A stretch of 64,000 bases of DNA from Lachnospiraceae bacterium (GCA_029067205.1 JAIEEY010000078.1:25203-89202); one strand, 5' to 3'. Shown: positions 9,677-20,371, counted from the first letter of the stretch. The notes: generated by a model not told the origin, from the letters alone. Numbers and translations are program-made.

Positions 9677-10501
9677 TTATTTTACCAGGCCGTAAACTTC
9701 ATCAAGTATCCCGTCGATTATGCATTCATCAACGTCCATATACTTTTCTATAACAGCTTCCCTCGCAAGGGCGGAATCCTGTTTAAATTTATAATATGTT
9801 TCCGCCATATTTCGGATGCCTTTCTTCTGCTCCTCAATTCTTTCTTCAGCCCTTTCATCAGCTACATACTGTTCAAATAAAGTCGCCATAATCTTAACCC
9901 CTTCCTTCTTGTGCTTGAAGTAATCCACCCTGCTGCACAGCTTTGCAAATTTCTTGTTTGTGCCCCTGCTGTCTTTAAAATACTTCATCAGCTCCGCTAT
10001 TTCAGATCCGTCATCAATAGCAATATTCGCATAAATCTCATGTACGCCGTTGTCCACTGTTTCGCCCGTTTCGTCAATCACCCTGCTGATGTGGTAGACT
10101 GTCCTGCCCCTGTCAAAAACGTCAAATCTTGATATGAATACCATGTAAACGTCGGGCAGATTCTTGTATTTTATACCCTTCTCGGTAAACGTGGTGTCGA
10201 TATTGGACTGGTTGAAGCGCACCCGCTTTTGGTGGTCGTCATCATCAGCCTTTTGTACTTCTATGTTGGCCATTGAGCCATCATTCATCTCACACAGGGC
10301 ATCCAGTACCACCGAATGCGCTCCGTTATTCCGTAAAAAACGCTGTACCTGACACTGGATTACCCTTAACCTGGGCTGTTCCAAAATGATACGAAGCATT
10401 TCCCCGCATACCTCTCTGTCTTCCGCTACCTTGTGAAAAAATACATCATCTATCACATTTAAACTCTGAACAAGCGCCATCTGTTCGTCTAAAGTCTTCA
10501 T
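9677..10501 (-). CDS. Rpn-family PD-(D/E)XK nuclease / putative transposase
   Basis: DDVFFHKVAEDREVCGEMLRIIL...ALCEMNDGSMANIEVQ...KRVRFNQSNID pattern typical of the family; likely start MKTLDEQ. Confidence 0.8.
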   Translation of the reverse strand: MKTLDEQMALVQSLNVIDDVFFHKVAEDREVCGEMLRIILEQPRLRVIQCQVQRFLRNNGAHSVVLDALCEMNDGSMANIEVQKADDDDHQKRVRFNQSNIDTTFTEKGIKYKNLPDVYMVFISRFDVFDRGRTVYHISRVIDETGETVDNGVHEIYANIAIDDGSEIAELMKYFKDSRGTNKKFAKLCSRVDYFKHKKEGVKIMATLFEQYVADERAEERIEEQKKGIRNMAETYYKFKQDSALAREAVIEKYMDVDECIIDGILDEVYGLVK

Positions 10502-10773
10502 AAATGCCCCCTTTGAATAGTATTGTATCATGCGTCCTATTGGATTGCCACTACTTTCTTTTTAAATTTTCTGCTATCCAAACAGAATTGCGCCGTTGCC
10601 CTGTACTTTATCCATATTGAAAAACTTCCCAACATATTCTGCATTCAAAATCGGGAGTGCAGGATTGTCCATTGACACAGGATATAATGAATTGTATTTC
10701 GTTAACGCTCATGAATTGATGTTGATAAATACGTTTACTTATGCTAACATTATACCCATAAATGGGATAATAA

Positions 10774-11199
10774 ATGAGAAAGGAAATGCGTGCTATGGCT
10801 AGAAGACCAAGAAATGAATATGCAAACTGGATACATCTTCTTTCTGAGACCTCAGCAATAAGAGAACTTCTTGTTGCCGAACTGGAAAATCTGTCACCGG
10901 ACTGTAATACAAAGTTTATAAAGGAATCAATCATGGGGTCTCCAGGAATTGGTGACAAAATAACAAAGAAGGTTTTTGATACCTTTATTGAACTTATAGG
11001 CGTAAAAATAATGGAATCACAGGATAAGGAATTTTATATACCAAATTTTGGGACATTTGCTGTAAAGACGCACAGGGGACATAAAATGAAACTTAATCCG
11101 CGAGAAGAAGATGGACAGGTTGTTGATATTCCAGATTATAAAATGCTTCGGTTTAAGCCGGATGACAAATTTAAGTCTGATGTTTTAATGATTGATTAG
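10774..11199 (+). CDS. HU/IHF-like DNA-binding protein
   Basis: FYIPNFGTFAVKTHRGHKMKLNPREEDGQVVDIPDYKMLRFKPDDKFKSDV matches the HU beta-arm/C-terminal pattern (GFGTF...R..NP.tg....p....FKp); start may be 10795 (MARRPRNEY). Confidence 0.75.
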   Translation: MRKEMRAMARRPRNEYANWIHLLSETSAIRELLVAELENLSPDCNTKFIKESIMGSPGIGDKITKKVFDTFIELIGVKIMESQDKEFYIPNFGTFAVKTHRGHKMKLNPREEDGQVVDIPDYKMLRFKPDDKFKSDVLMID

Positions 11200-11242
11200 T
11201 CATTAGTAAATTACGGCTCTGTATACGGGTATTTGGAAGCTT

Positions 11243-11400
11243 TTATAACCTAAATTCCGCAAAAATTATAACGAGCCAGTATTTACAAGGGTTTGAAGCA
11301 TATCTCGTTATAAACGAATTAAAACTATGCATTTTTGTATCCCCGTGTTTACAAGGATTTGAAGCCCTCGTTATAACTCGATGCGGAATTTAGGTTATAA
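11243..11400. repeat. 158-bp repeat with 19-bp perfect terminal inverted repeats and nested direct/inverted repeats
   Basis: ttataacctaaattccgca (11243-11261) vs tgcggaatttaggttataa (11382-11400); internal ttataacgag/ctcgttataa; direct units GTATTTACAAGGGTTTGAAGC and GTGTTTACAAGGATTTGAAGC. Confidence 0.85.
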
Positions 11401-11473
11401 TTTTAAGCAATTGTAATTTATTAAATCATGGTAGATTATGTGAATAATGAATTTTAGTTATTGGGAGTAAATT

Positions 11474-12070
11474 ATGCAGCTGGAAAGATTCAGGAATGAT
11501 TTTATGCTAAATCGTCTTTGTGAAATTTTTGAATACCCGGTCTGCTGCTGGAATGGTGCAGATTGTCTAAAACTCTATGAAACTGAAAAGACCTCAGCTA
11601 TTGTTGATAAAGATATAGATTGGCGTAAAACTTTGGAGGAAATTTGCATAGAAAATCAATTTCCGGTAATTTATTACGAGAATGAGTTTACGTTTTTTGG
11701 ACTTTTTAAGACAAGCAAGGGTGTCTTTTTCAGTATTGGCCCGGTAGTACGGGAAACGGCAAAATCTGCATTTATAGAATATTATCGACGAGAACATCAT
11801 ATTAAAGAGAGTTTGGAATTAAAAAGATCCAGTCTGGCTTCTATGACAAAACTTTTAGTTATGCTGTTTTACCAATGTCAGGGAGAGAAGATACAGTATC
11901 AGGATATCATTATGAGAAGCAGCAATACGAAACTTGATTCATGGCGCTACGAGAGTGAGTTGGAATTTTACCAATTGGAACAGTCGGAATATGACAGAGA
12001 ACACTACAGCGGAAGAAAGTTTGAGTTAGAATTATACGAAAAGGAGATATTGATGGCGTTAAAAGAATGA
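11474..12070 (+). CDS. AraC-family regulator, N-terminal part (split gene)
   Basis: N-terminal sensing region ends at TGA overlapping the ATG of the next ORF; homologous genes normally continue into the HTH part. Confidence 0.55.
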   Translation: MQLERFRNDFMLNRLCEIFEYPVCCWNGADCLKLYETEKTSAIVDKDIDWRKTLEEICIENQFPVIYYENEFTFFGLFKTSKGVFFSIGPVVRETAKSAFIEYYRREHHIKESLELKRSSLASMTKLLVMLFYQCQGEKIQYQDIIMRSSNTKLDSWRYESELEFYQLEQSEYDREHYSGRKFELELYEKEILMALKE

Positions 12071-12666
12071 TGGGCGGCATGGTACCGGATATGCAGATGG
12101 CTGGCTCGGTTGCAAGGCGGCTGGATAAACAGAGTGAATACCTGACGGTTGTATTGGTGACACTTTTGTCCAGAGCAGCCATAGAAGGAGGAGCAGATTC
12201 GGAGGCAGCTTATGAATTGGGTGATATTTATTTACGCAGGGTTGAAATGAGTAGCGTCGGAGGTGGGAATTTTAATACAATTGGTTTTCAGGCTGCCTGT
12301 GAATTTACAGAAATGGTTATTAAAGCCCAGAAACATACAAATGACTATCATATTGATGCGTGTAAGAGTTACATAGCAAAAAATCTGAGAAAGGATTTGA
12401 AAGTAGGAGACATAGCACCAGCAATCGGAATCAGCAGAACCTATCTGGCCCATAAATTCCGCGAAGCAGAGGGAATTACGGTTCAGGAGTATATCCTCCG
12501 GGAGAAATGCGGACATGCTGCTAATATGCTGACGTATTCTGATTATCCAATTTCTATTATCGCTGAGTATTTTTGTTTTTCTTCACCAAGCCATTTTGGG
12601 AATTGTTTCAAAAGGATTTATGGAATGACGCCCAAAGCTTATAGATTGAAAAACTTTAAAAAGTGA
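12067..12666 (+). CDS. AraC-family transcriptional regulator, C-terminal HTH part
   Basis: TLLSRAAIEGGADSEAAYELGD...CKSYIAKNLRKDLKVGDIAPAIGISRTYLAHKFREAEGITVQEYI...FSSPSHFGNCFKRIYGMTPKAYR. Confidence 0.85.
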   Translation: MMGGMVPDMQMAGSVARRLDKQSEYLTVVLVTLLSRAAIEGGADSEAAYELGDIYLRRVEMSSVGGGNFNTIGFQAACEFTEMVIKAQKHTNDYHIDACKSYIAKNLRKDLKVGDIAPAIGISRTYLAHKFREAEGITVQEYILREKCGHAANMLTYSDYPISIIAEYFCFSSPSHFGNCFKRIYGMTPKAYRLKNFKK

Positions 12667-12854
12667 AAATGTAATTTAGAAATACAAGAGTTTGTCATGG
12701 TTGGCAGGCTTTTTTAATTTCAAACAACATACATAGATGCAATTTAAAGCACACAAATGATAGAAAGGATGCTTTATTTATTTTACTATTTGGTTATGGA
12801 ATAAAGTGGCGGTGAAACAAAGCAACCATTATAAAGCACACAAATGTAAGGAGA

Positions 12855-14359
12855 ATGAGTATGAAAGAAAAAACAAAAAAAGTTAGCGACCCCGGTTCAT
12901 TTAAAGTCTGGAAGGTTCCTGCATGGGCATCCAGAGCGGCAGCATTGACTGTCAACATTGCTGTTTTGCTGCAGGTTACATATTATTGTACGGATGCGCT
13001 TGGAATGGCTCCCGGCTTGGTCGGTATGCTTTTACTGGTATCAAAACTTTTTGACGGATTTACCGATTTGGCTGCAGGGTTTATCATTGACAAGACACAT
13101 TCAAAATTGGGGAAAGCAAGACCTTATGAATTTTGGGCGTGTTTCAATTCTAGTTGACAAATGCATGTTTACAAATTGCCATGGAAAGCTTTTAAATACG
13201 ACAAAATAGGACGCATCTGTTTCTGTAATTTGTCAACTAATCATTGTGGATTTTGAAACACGCCGAATTTTGTATTCTTTTGGCATGGATTTTTACAGTA
13301 CTTATGTTCAGTACCCCGACAAATTTTAGCATGACAGGAAAATGTATATGGGTATTTGTCACTTATACTATGATCTGTTCAGTGTTCCAGACATTCCTGA
13401 ATGCTTCGGATGCAGTGTATATGGCAAGGGCATTTACAGCGCAAGATACACAGACTAAAATCCTTTCCTTTGCATCTCCGATCCAGATGATCTGCAGCAT
13501 TGCCGCAGGAGCAACGTTACCGATTATGATTAATTCTTTTGGAAGAGAACCGGGCGGCTGGACGAAGATCGGTCTGATTTTTGCAGTTCCTTATGGTATT
13601 CTCGGTCTTGCACGTTTCTTTTTCATTAAGGAACTTGACATTGAAGAAACACAGCAGGAAAGCAGCCAGCAGAGTTTAAAATCCCTGTTGAATATCATCA
13701 GGCAGAATAAGTATATCTTCATTATTGCTGTCTTTACTTTAGTCGGCGGATTGATCCAAAATATTGGAAGTGCAGTTACAAATTACTATTTTCAGTATGT
13801 TTATGGCGATCTGAATATTGCCGGACTGTTTGGGGCACTTAGTATCATTTCACCATTTCTGCTGGTTATTATGCCGGTCTTGTTAAAGAAGAATTCATTG
13901 GCAAAGCTTACTATGTTTAGCTGTGTGATTGGTGCATTAGGCAATCTGTTGAAATTCGTAGGCAAAACCAGCCTGCCACTCCTGATTGTAGGTAATCTGC
14001 TTACTATGGTACCGCTGATGTTTTCCTGCATGATCAACATATTCCTGATTGAATGTATGGATTTCGGAGAGTGGAAGAATGGTGTCAGGGTAGAAGGCGG
14101 TCTTGGTTCTATTAACGGTTTTGCCAGCAAGTTAGGTACGGGTCTGTCCTCAGTTATTGTTGGGTTTGTGATGCAGATTGCAGGATATGACGGGACACTG
14201 GCACAGCAGTCTCAATCAGCGAATTTTGCAATTATAGCATTGTACTCCCTCATTCCTTTAGCTTTGTTTGTTATCCAGTTTTTGGTTATGAAGCAATATG
14301 ATCTGGATAAAAAGCTTCCGCAGATCCGGGCTGAACTGGAAGAGAGACACAATGCATAA
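12855..14359 (+). pseudogene. GPH-type sugar:cation symporter (MFS) interrupted by a 129-bp MITE-like insertion
   Basis: ORFs 12855-13157 (WASRAAALTVNIAVLLQVTYYCTDALGM...KARPYEF) and 13244-14359 (...WIFTVLMFSTPTNFS) rejoin in frame after removing 13136-13264 and one 8-bp duplication. Confidence 0.85.
13136..13264. mobile_element. MITE-like non-autonomous insertion, 129 bp
   Basis: 12-bp TIR GGCGTGTTTCAA/TTGAAACACGCC, subterminal 12-bp IR TAGTTGACAAAT (13151-13162)/ATTTGTCAACTA (13228-13239), flanked by 8-bp duplication GAATTTTG (13128-13135, 13265-13272). Confidence 0.9.
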
Positions 14360-14378
14360 AGAAAGGCAGGAATTGTAA

Positions 14379-15230
14379 ATGAAAGATTATTTTGGCTATG
14401 AAGGAAAGATATGTGTCGTGACCGGAGCATCTTCCGGTATGGGTAAAGCCGCCGCCGCTATGTTAGTAGATTTAGGGGCAAAAGTCTATGCTATAGCACG
14501 CAGAAGATGCGAGGTTGAAGGATTGGTCTGTAGTATTCAGGCTGATTTGAGTAAAAAAGAAGAAATTGATGCTGCATTTGGGCAGATCCCTGAGCATATT
14601 GACAGTTTCTTTGGAGTTGCAGGATTGTCCGGCAGTAAATCTGATTATATGACTACTTTCAATGTAAACTATACCGCGAATCATTATATTACGGAAAAAT
14701 ATCTGAAAACGAGGATGCAGGAGGGCGGTTCCATTCTGTTTGTGACTTCTACCTCCGGTGTGGCATGGCGTGAAAATCACCGGGAAGCGGAAAAGATTCT
14801 AAGTATGGGAGACTGGCAGGAAGTACAGGAGGGAATGGAAAAACTGGTTAAGCCGGGAACCCCTGCGCAGGTGGCCTATATGTTATCTAAACGGGTCGCA
14901 AATGCCTATGCGTGTTCATTGGCTGTGGAACTGGGTGAACGCCACATCCGCGTCAATGCGGTTATGCCCGGCAGTACGGATACCGGTATGAAAGATGAAT
15001 TTGCAATGATGGCTGGAGGATTGGAGAATATGATTCGTTTTGCGGGAAAAGCTGGTCGTCTCGCAACTTCCGAAGAGGTTGCCATGCCTATTGTATTTTT
15101 GAACAGTAACATGGCAGGATTCATCAGTGGCGAAGAACTTATTGTAGATTATTGTGACAATGCCATGAAGAAACTGGATTTAAAACCAGAAGTCTGTGGG
15201 GCACCAGCGCTTCCTGAAGAAGTGCTATGA
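14379..15230 (+). CDS. SDR-family oxidoreductase
   Basis: VVTGASSGMGKAAA (TGxxxGxG), ...YMLSK (YxxxK), NAVMPGSTDTGM. Confidence 0.85.
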   Translation: MKDYFGYEGKICVVTGASSGMGKAAAAMLVDLGAKVYAIARRRCEVEGLVCSIQADLSKKEEIDAAFGQIPEHIDSFFGVAGLSGSKSDYMTTFNVNYTANHYITEKYLKTRMQEGGSILFVTSTSGVAWRENHREAEKILSMGDWQEVQEGMEKLVKPGTPAQVAYMLSKRVANAYACSLAVELGERHIRVNAVMPGSTDTGMKDEFAMMAGGLENMIRFAGKAGRLATSEEVAMPIVFLNSNMAGFISGEELIVDYCDNAMKKLDLKPEVCGAPALPEEVL

Positions 15231-15293
15231 AAACTGTTTCAATTCTGGAAATTTAATCTGAGCGCCATTAGATATAAAAAGGAGAAAAAGCTT

Positions 15294-17687
15294 ATGTTAC
15301 AGATTGACTTTTGTAAAGATTGGAAATTTAGGAAAAAGGGGGAGGAAGAGTTTACAGTTGTAACTCTGCCCCATGACGCTATGATATGTGAAGAAAGATT
15401 TGCGGAATGTGAGAGTGGGGCTGCCGGAGCCTATTTTCCCGGCGGCGTTTATGAATATGAGAAAGAATTTGAGGTCCCGTCAGAATGGGAAGGGAAAAAG
15501 ATTTTAATCCGTTTCGAGGGGATATACCGCAAAGCTGAGATATCTGTGAATGGAGTGCGTGTTGGAAAGATTGTAAACGGATATACGGAAAGAACTTTTG
15601 AACTGGCACCGGCTCTGCATTACGGAACAAAAAATACGATGAAAGCAGTCGTGGATAACTCCGAAGTGCCGAACAGCAGATGGTACAGCGGTTCCGGCAT
15701 TTACCGTCCGGTTACCCTCTTTGTACTGGAGTCTGGACATATTGAGTTAGACGGTATCAGGATCAATACGATTTCCTATGCACCTGCAAAGATTGCAGTA
15801 TCTGTGAAACACACAGGAGGGGCAGCATCAGTGTCTGTTCTGGATGAGGGTAAGGTTGTAGCATCGGTTGCAGGTGATGTAGTGGAATTGGAGATTCCGG
15901 ATGCAAAGCTGTGGAGTGAGACAGATCCATTTCTGTATATATGTAAAGTGGTATTAAAAGACGGCGAGGTGATTACAGATACCAGAGAAGCTTCTTTTGG
16001 AATCAGGAAGATCGAGTGGAGTCCAAAAGGTCTTTTGATTAATGGGCAGGAAACATTGTTGCGTGGAGGATGTGTCCATCATGACAATGGTATTCTTGGT
16101 GCCTGTGCCTATGCAGAGGCGGAAGAGAGGAAAGTCCGTATTATGAAAGAATATGGCTACAATGCTATCCGTTCTTCCCATAATCCCTGTTCCCGCGCGA
16201 TGCTGGATGCCTGTGATCGTTTAGGTATGTATATGATAGATGAGACTTGGGATATGTGGTATCAGCATAAGAGCAAATATGACTATGCGGCTGATTTTAT
16301 GGATAACTATACGGATGATATTGACAGTATGGTGCAGAAAGACTATAACCATCCATGTGTACTCATGTATTCCATCGGAAATGAGATTTCGGAGCCGGCG
16401 AAAGAAGAAGGCATAGAACTTGCCCGCAAAATGATAGGGCATTTACATGGGCTGGATGATTCGCGTCCGGTCACAGCCGGTTTGAACCTGATGATTGTGG
16501 CAAATGCCTCCAAGGGACAGGAAATGTATAATGAAGACGGTGGTGTCAATGCGGATACTGCAAGTGAAATAGGTGGTGTACCTGATGAGGGCGCGTCACA
16601 AATGCCGGATATGAGCCAGATGAACAGTACTATGTTTAATCAAATGGCCATGATGGTAGGTGCCGGCATGAACCATTCGGCTGACAGTGAAGAGGCTGAT
16701 AAGGCAACCACTCCGATTTTGGATGCCTTAGATATAGCAGGATATAATTATGCTTCCGGAAGATATCCGTTGGAGGGGGAGGCACACCCAGACCGTATTG
16801 TATTTGGCAGTGAGACCTTCCCGCAGGATATTCCCGTGAATTGGGCTATGGTAGAACAGTATCCGTATTTAATCGGGGATTTCATGTGGACTGCATGGGA
16901 TTATCTTGGAGAAGCGGGACTAGGGGCATGGGCTTATACAGAAGATGCAATGAGCTTTAATAAGCCGTACCCATGGCTTTTAGGCGGTGCCGGTGTCATT
17001 GACCTCATCGGGCATGGCGATGGAAGTGCATTGCTTGCAAAAGCGGTATGGGGGAAAAATAATGGACAGATAGGCATTGCAGTAACACCGGCAAACCATC
17101 CGGGTATTGAAGTAATTAAATCCGCATGGAGGGGAACCAATGCTATTCCGAGTTGGTCGTGGAAAGGTTGCGAGGGCAATCCTGTTACTGTGGAAGTATA
17201 TACGAAAGCAGCGAAAGTTGTTCTTTCCTTAAATGGAAATGTGATTGGTGAGACTGCCCCAGAAAACTGTAAAGTGTGCTTTGAAACGATATATCAGCCC
17301 GGTGAATTGTCAGCAGTCGGGTATGATCAAAATGGTGCAGCCATAGAGAGCGGTTCTTTATATTCAGCAGTTGGTAATAATAAGATTTGCCTGCGGGCGG
17401 AAAGCAGTGCAATTGCGAATGATGCCGTGGTTTTTGTTGAGGTCAATATCTGTGGAGAAAATGGTGTGGTTGAGTCCAATGCGGATGAAATGCTGACAGT
17501 TCGTGCAGAGGGTGCTGAAATCCTAGGTTTTGGCAGTGCACAGAGGCGTACGGAAGAATCATTTGTTACATTCGGTTATACCAGTTATTATGGAAGGGCA
17601 TTGGCGGCAGTGCGTATCACGGATGCTGAACATGTAAAGATAGCCGTTAAAGGTGCGACTTTGGAAGAACAGGAAATTTTATTGTAA
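15294..17687 (+). CDS. Glycoside hydrolase family 2 protein (beta-galactosidase-like)
   Basis: SRWYSGSGIYRPV, LLRGGCVHHDNG, NAIRSSHNPCSRAMLDACDRLGM, MYSIGNEISE. Confidence 0.9.
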   Translation: MLQIDFCKDWKFRKKGEEEFTVVTLPHDAMICEERFAECESGAAGAYFPGGVYEYEKEFEVPSEWEGKKILIRFEGIYRKAEISVNGVRVGKIVNGYTERTFELAPALHYGTKNTMKAVVDNSEVPNSRWYSGSGIYRPVTLFVLESGHIELDGIRINTISYAPAKIAVSVKHTGGAASVSVLDEGKVVASVAGDVVELEIPDAKLWSETDPFLYICKVVLKDGEVITDTREASFGIRKIEWSPKGLLINGQETLLRGGCVHHDNGILGACAYAEAEERKVRIMKEYGYNAIRSSHNPCSRAMLDACDRLGMYMIDETWDMWYQHKSKYDYAADFMDNYTDDIDSMVQKDYNHPCVLMYSIGNEISEPAKEEGIELARKMIGHLHGLDDSRPVTAGLNLMIVANASKGQEMYNEDGGVNADTASEIGGVPDEGASQMPDMSQMNSTMFNQMAMMVGAGMNHSADSEEADKATTPILDALDIAGYNYASGRYPLEGEAHPDRIVFGSETFPQDIPVNWAMVEQYPYLIGDFMWTAWDYLGEAGLGAWAYTEDAMSFNKPYPWLLGGAGVIDLIGHGDGSALLAKAVWGKNNGQIGIAVTPANHPGIEVIKSAWRGTNAIPSWSWKGCEGNPVTVEVYTKAAKVVLSLNGNVIGETAPENCKVCFETIYQPGELSAVGYDQNGAAIESGSLYSAVGNNKICLRAESSAIANDAVVFVEVNICGENGVVESNADEMLTVRAEGAEILGFGSAQRRTEESFVTFGYTSYYGRALAAVRITDAEHVKIAVKGATLEEQEILL

Positions 17688-17773
17688 AATAAAAGTATAA
17701 AAAGCAGAACGGTTATGAAAATGGGTATAGTCTGCAGGCCTGTACCCATATAGTAATATGATAAGGAGGATTT

Positions 17774-20356
17774 ATGGCTAAATTTCATGCAACAACATCA
17801 CCTGAAATGAGCGGCAGGGAAAAGAGGAACATGGAGCGGGTCAGAAAGATTGTACCGCACGGAATGGTACTTTTGGAGAATGACGGAGTGCTTCCGCTAA
17901 AAAGTAATCCGGAGAAGATTGCACTATATGGAAGTGGAGCCAGGCGGACTGTAAAAGGAGGAACAGGGTCGGGAGATGTCAACAGCCGACAGGTAATCAC
18001 TGTGGAAGATGGTCTGGAACAGGCAGGAATACTCATAACCACAAAAGCATGGATGGATTTGTATGACAAAATGTGTAAAGAGCACATGGATGAGCATATG
18101 GCTAAAATTGGAGAACTTCTTGCAAAAGAGGGGCAGGCTGGTATAGCAAAGATTCTTGATATGCCTTATAAAGAGCCTGAGGAACCATTGATATCAGACA
18201 GTGATATTGCATCAGGGGAAGCGGAGATGGCAGTGTATGTATTGTCACGCAATTCCGGGGAAGGCAAGGACAGAAAAGTTGCGGAAGGTGACTATCTGCT
18301 GTCAGATCATGAAAAAGAGAATATTAGAAAGCTGGCAGGAAGCTACAGTAAGTTCATTGTAGTTCTAAATGTCGGAGGGGTAATTGACACGGAATTTCTT
18401 AAGAAGCAGGATGGGATCAATGCAATCCTGCTTATGAGTCAGGCTGGAAATGTGGGAGGACTTGCATTTGCAGATGTTTTAACCGGCAAGGCATATCCTA
18501 CAGGTCATCTGACTGCTACATGGGCGGAAAAATATTCGGATTACCCTTCTGCGGATACTTTCAGTTATCGAAATAATGATACGGATGATGAGTATTATGA
18601 AGATGGAATTTATGTAGGCTATCGGTATTTTGATACTTTCAATGTGAAACCTGCATATCCGTTTGGGTATGGTTTATCTTATACTGAGTTTGCTCTGCAT
18701 GATATGAGTACGATCATTAGCGAAGACCAGATCCGAGTTTCTGTAGAAGTTGAAAATACCGGAAATCATCCGGGAAGGGAAGTGATTCAGGTATATTACT
18801 CTGCCCCGGATGGGAAGATAGAAAAACCTTATCAGGAGTTGGCAGGATATAAAAAGACAAAGGAACTTCTGCCAGGCAAAAAAGAACTGGTTGAGATAAG
18901 CTTTGATATAAAGAATATGGCATCTTATGATGAGGAGAGCGCTTCTTATGTCATTGAAAACGGGGAATACCTTATAAGAGTCGGCACTCATTCAAGAAAT
19001 ACAAGAATCGTAGCGGTTCTGTATGTGGATGAATCTAAAGTGATATGGGAGTTAGAAAATAAGCTGAAACCCGATTGCACTATTACAGCGCTTTCTAAAA
19101 AAGGTGTTGCACCATATTCTTATGAGAATGAAGAAACAGAATTAAACAGCGCAGTCAGAATAGATATGATCTTAAATAAAATCGATGTAAAATCCGTAAA
19201 TTATTCTGAAGGCGACACTGCAATGAGCCTGAAAGTGGATAAAAGTCTGACCTTGGATGATGTGAAAAGAGGTAAGATTACTATAGATGAACTTATAAAT
19301 TCTATGGATGTCACAGAACTGGCAGCATTGTGTGTCGGAACTTCCCGTGGTGGATTAGGCAGTGTTTCTGTAATAGGTGCAGCTTCTGCAGCCTGTCCGG
19401 GGGCGGCGGGAGATACAACATCAGAGCTTATTGATACCAGAAAGGTTCCCAATATGGTACTTGCAGACGGGCCTGCCGGACTTAGATTATCCAAGTCATT
19501 TGTAGCGGATAAGGAAGGAAATTTAGTCCCGGGCCTTGGCGAATCGGCGCTTGGAGGGATTGAATTTCTTTTAGGAATGCAAAAGCCGGAGCGTCCGGAT
19601 GACGCAGTTGATTATTATCAATATTGCACAGCAATTCCGATTGCGACCATGCTGGCGCAGAGCTGGGATGAAGAGTTGATTGAAGAGGCTGGAGATATTG
19701 TAGGAGAAGAGATGGAGGAGCTTGGGATTCATTTGTGGCTTGCTCCGGGAATGAATATTCACAGAAACCCGCTTTGCGGAAGAAATTTTGAGTATTATTC
19801 AGAAGATCCTCTTATTTCCGGAAAATGTGCGGCGGCAGATACAAGAGGCGTGCAAAAGCATAAAGGGAAAGGAACTACGATCAAACATTTCGCCCTTAAC
19901 AATCAGGAGGATAACAGGTCTCACCTTAATGCACATTGTGGAGAGAGGGCTATCCGTGAGATTTATCTACGAGGATTTGAAATTGCGATCAGGGAATCTA
20001 ATCCACTTTCGCTCATGACTTCTTACAATCTGTTAAATGGGATTCATACAGCAAATAATTATGAGCTGGTGACTTCTATATGCCGGGATGAATGGGGATA
20101 TCAGGGACTGATCATGACTGACTGGGGAACAACCGGTGGAGGAGATATAAGTCCTGACTATGATAAGAAATATGGATTTTCAAGTGCGACAGGCTGCATC
20201 AAGGCCGGAAACGATCTGATTATGCCCGGAAGCCAGAAGGATATAGATGACATTATATATGGTGTGGAACATCCAGAAGAGAATCTGCTTACATTGGGAG
20301 AACTCCGTCAATGTGTAAAACGTATCATCAATACTATTTTAGTCACAGAAGAATAA
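17774..20356 (+). CDS. Glycoside hydrolase family 3 protein, GH3-C domain preceding GH3-N domain
   Basis: N-terminal VLLENDGVLPLK...GSGARRTVKGGTGSGDVN; C-terminal LADGPAGLRL...KHFALNNQEDNR...GLIMTDWGTTGG. Confidence 0.9.
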   Translation: MAKFHATTSPEMSGREKRNMERVRKIVPHGMVLLENDGVLPLKSNPEKIALYGSGARRTVKGGTGSGDVNSRQVITVEDGLEQAGILITTKAWMDLYDKMCKEHMDEHMAKIGELLAKEGQAGIAKILDMPYKEPEEPLISDSDIASGEAEMAVYVLSRNSGEGKDRKVAEGDYLLSDHEKENIRKLAGSYSKFIVVLNVGGVIDTEFLKKQDGINAILLMSQAGNVGGLAFADVLTGKAYPTGHLTATWAEKYSDYPSADTFSYRNNDTDDEYYEDGIYVGYRYFDTFNVKPAYPFGYGLSYTEFALHDMSTIISEDQIRVSVEVENTGNHPGREVIQVYYSAPDGKIEKPYQELAGYKKTKELLPGKKELVEISFDIKNMASYDEESASYVIENGEYLIRVGTHSRNTRIVAVLYVDESKVIWELENKLKPDCTITALSKKGVAPYSYENEETELNSAVRIDMILNKIDVKSVNYSEGDTAMSLKVDKSLTLDDVKRGKITIDELINSMDVTELAALCVGTSRGGLGSVSVIGAASAACPGAAGDTTSELIDTRKVPNMVLADGPAGLRLSKSFVADKEGNLVPGLGESALGGIEFLLGMQKPERPDDAVDYYQYCTAIPIATMLAQSWDEELIEEAGDIVGEEMEELGIHLWLAPGMNIHRNPLCGRNFEYYSEDPLISGKCAAADTRGVQKHKGKGTTIKHFALNNQEDNRSHLNAHCGERAIREIYLRGFEIAIRESNPLSLMTSYNLLNGIHTANNYELVTSICRDEWGYQGLIMTDWGTTGGGDISPDYDKKYGFSSATGCIKAGNDLIMPGSQKDIDDIIYGVEHPEENLLTLGELRQCVKRIINTILVTEE

Positions 20357-20371
20357 AAAAGGATAATGTAG

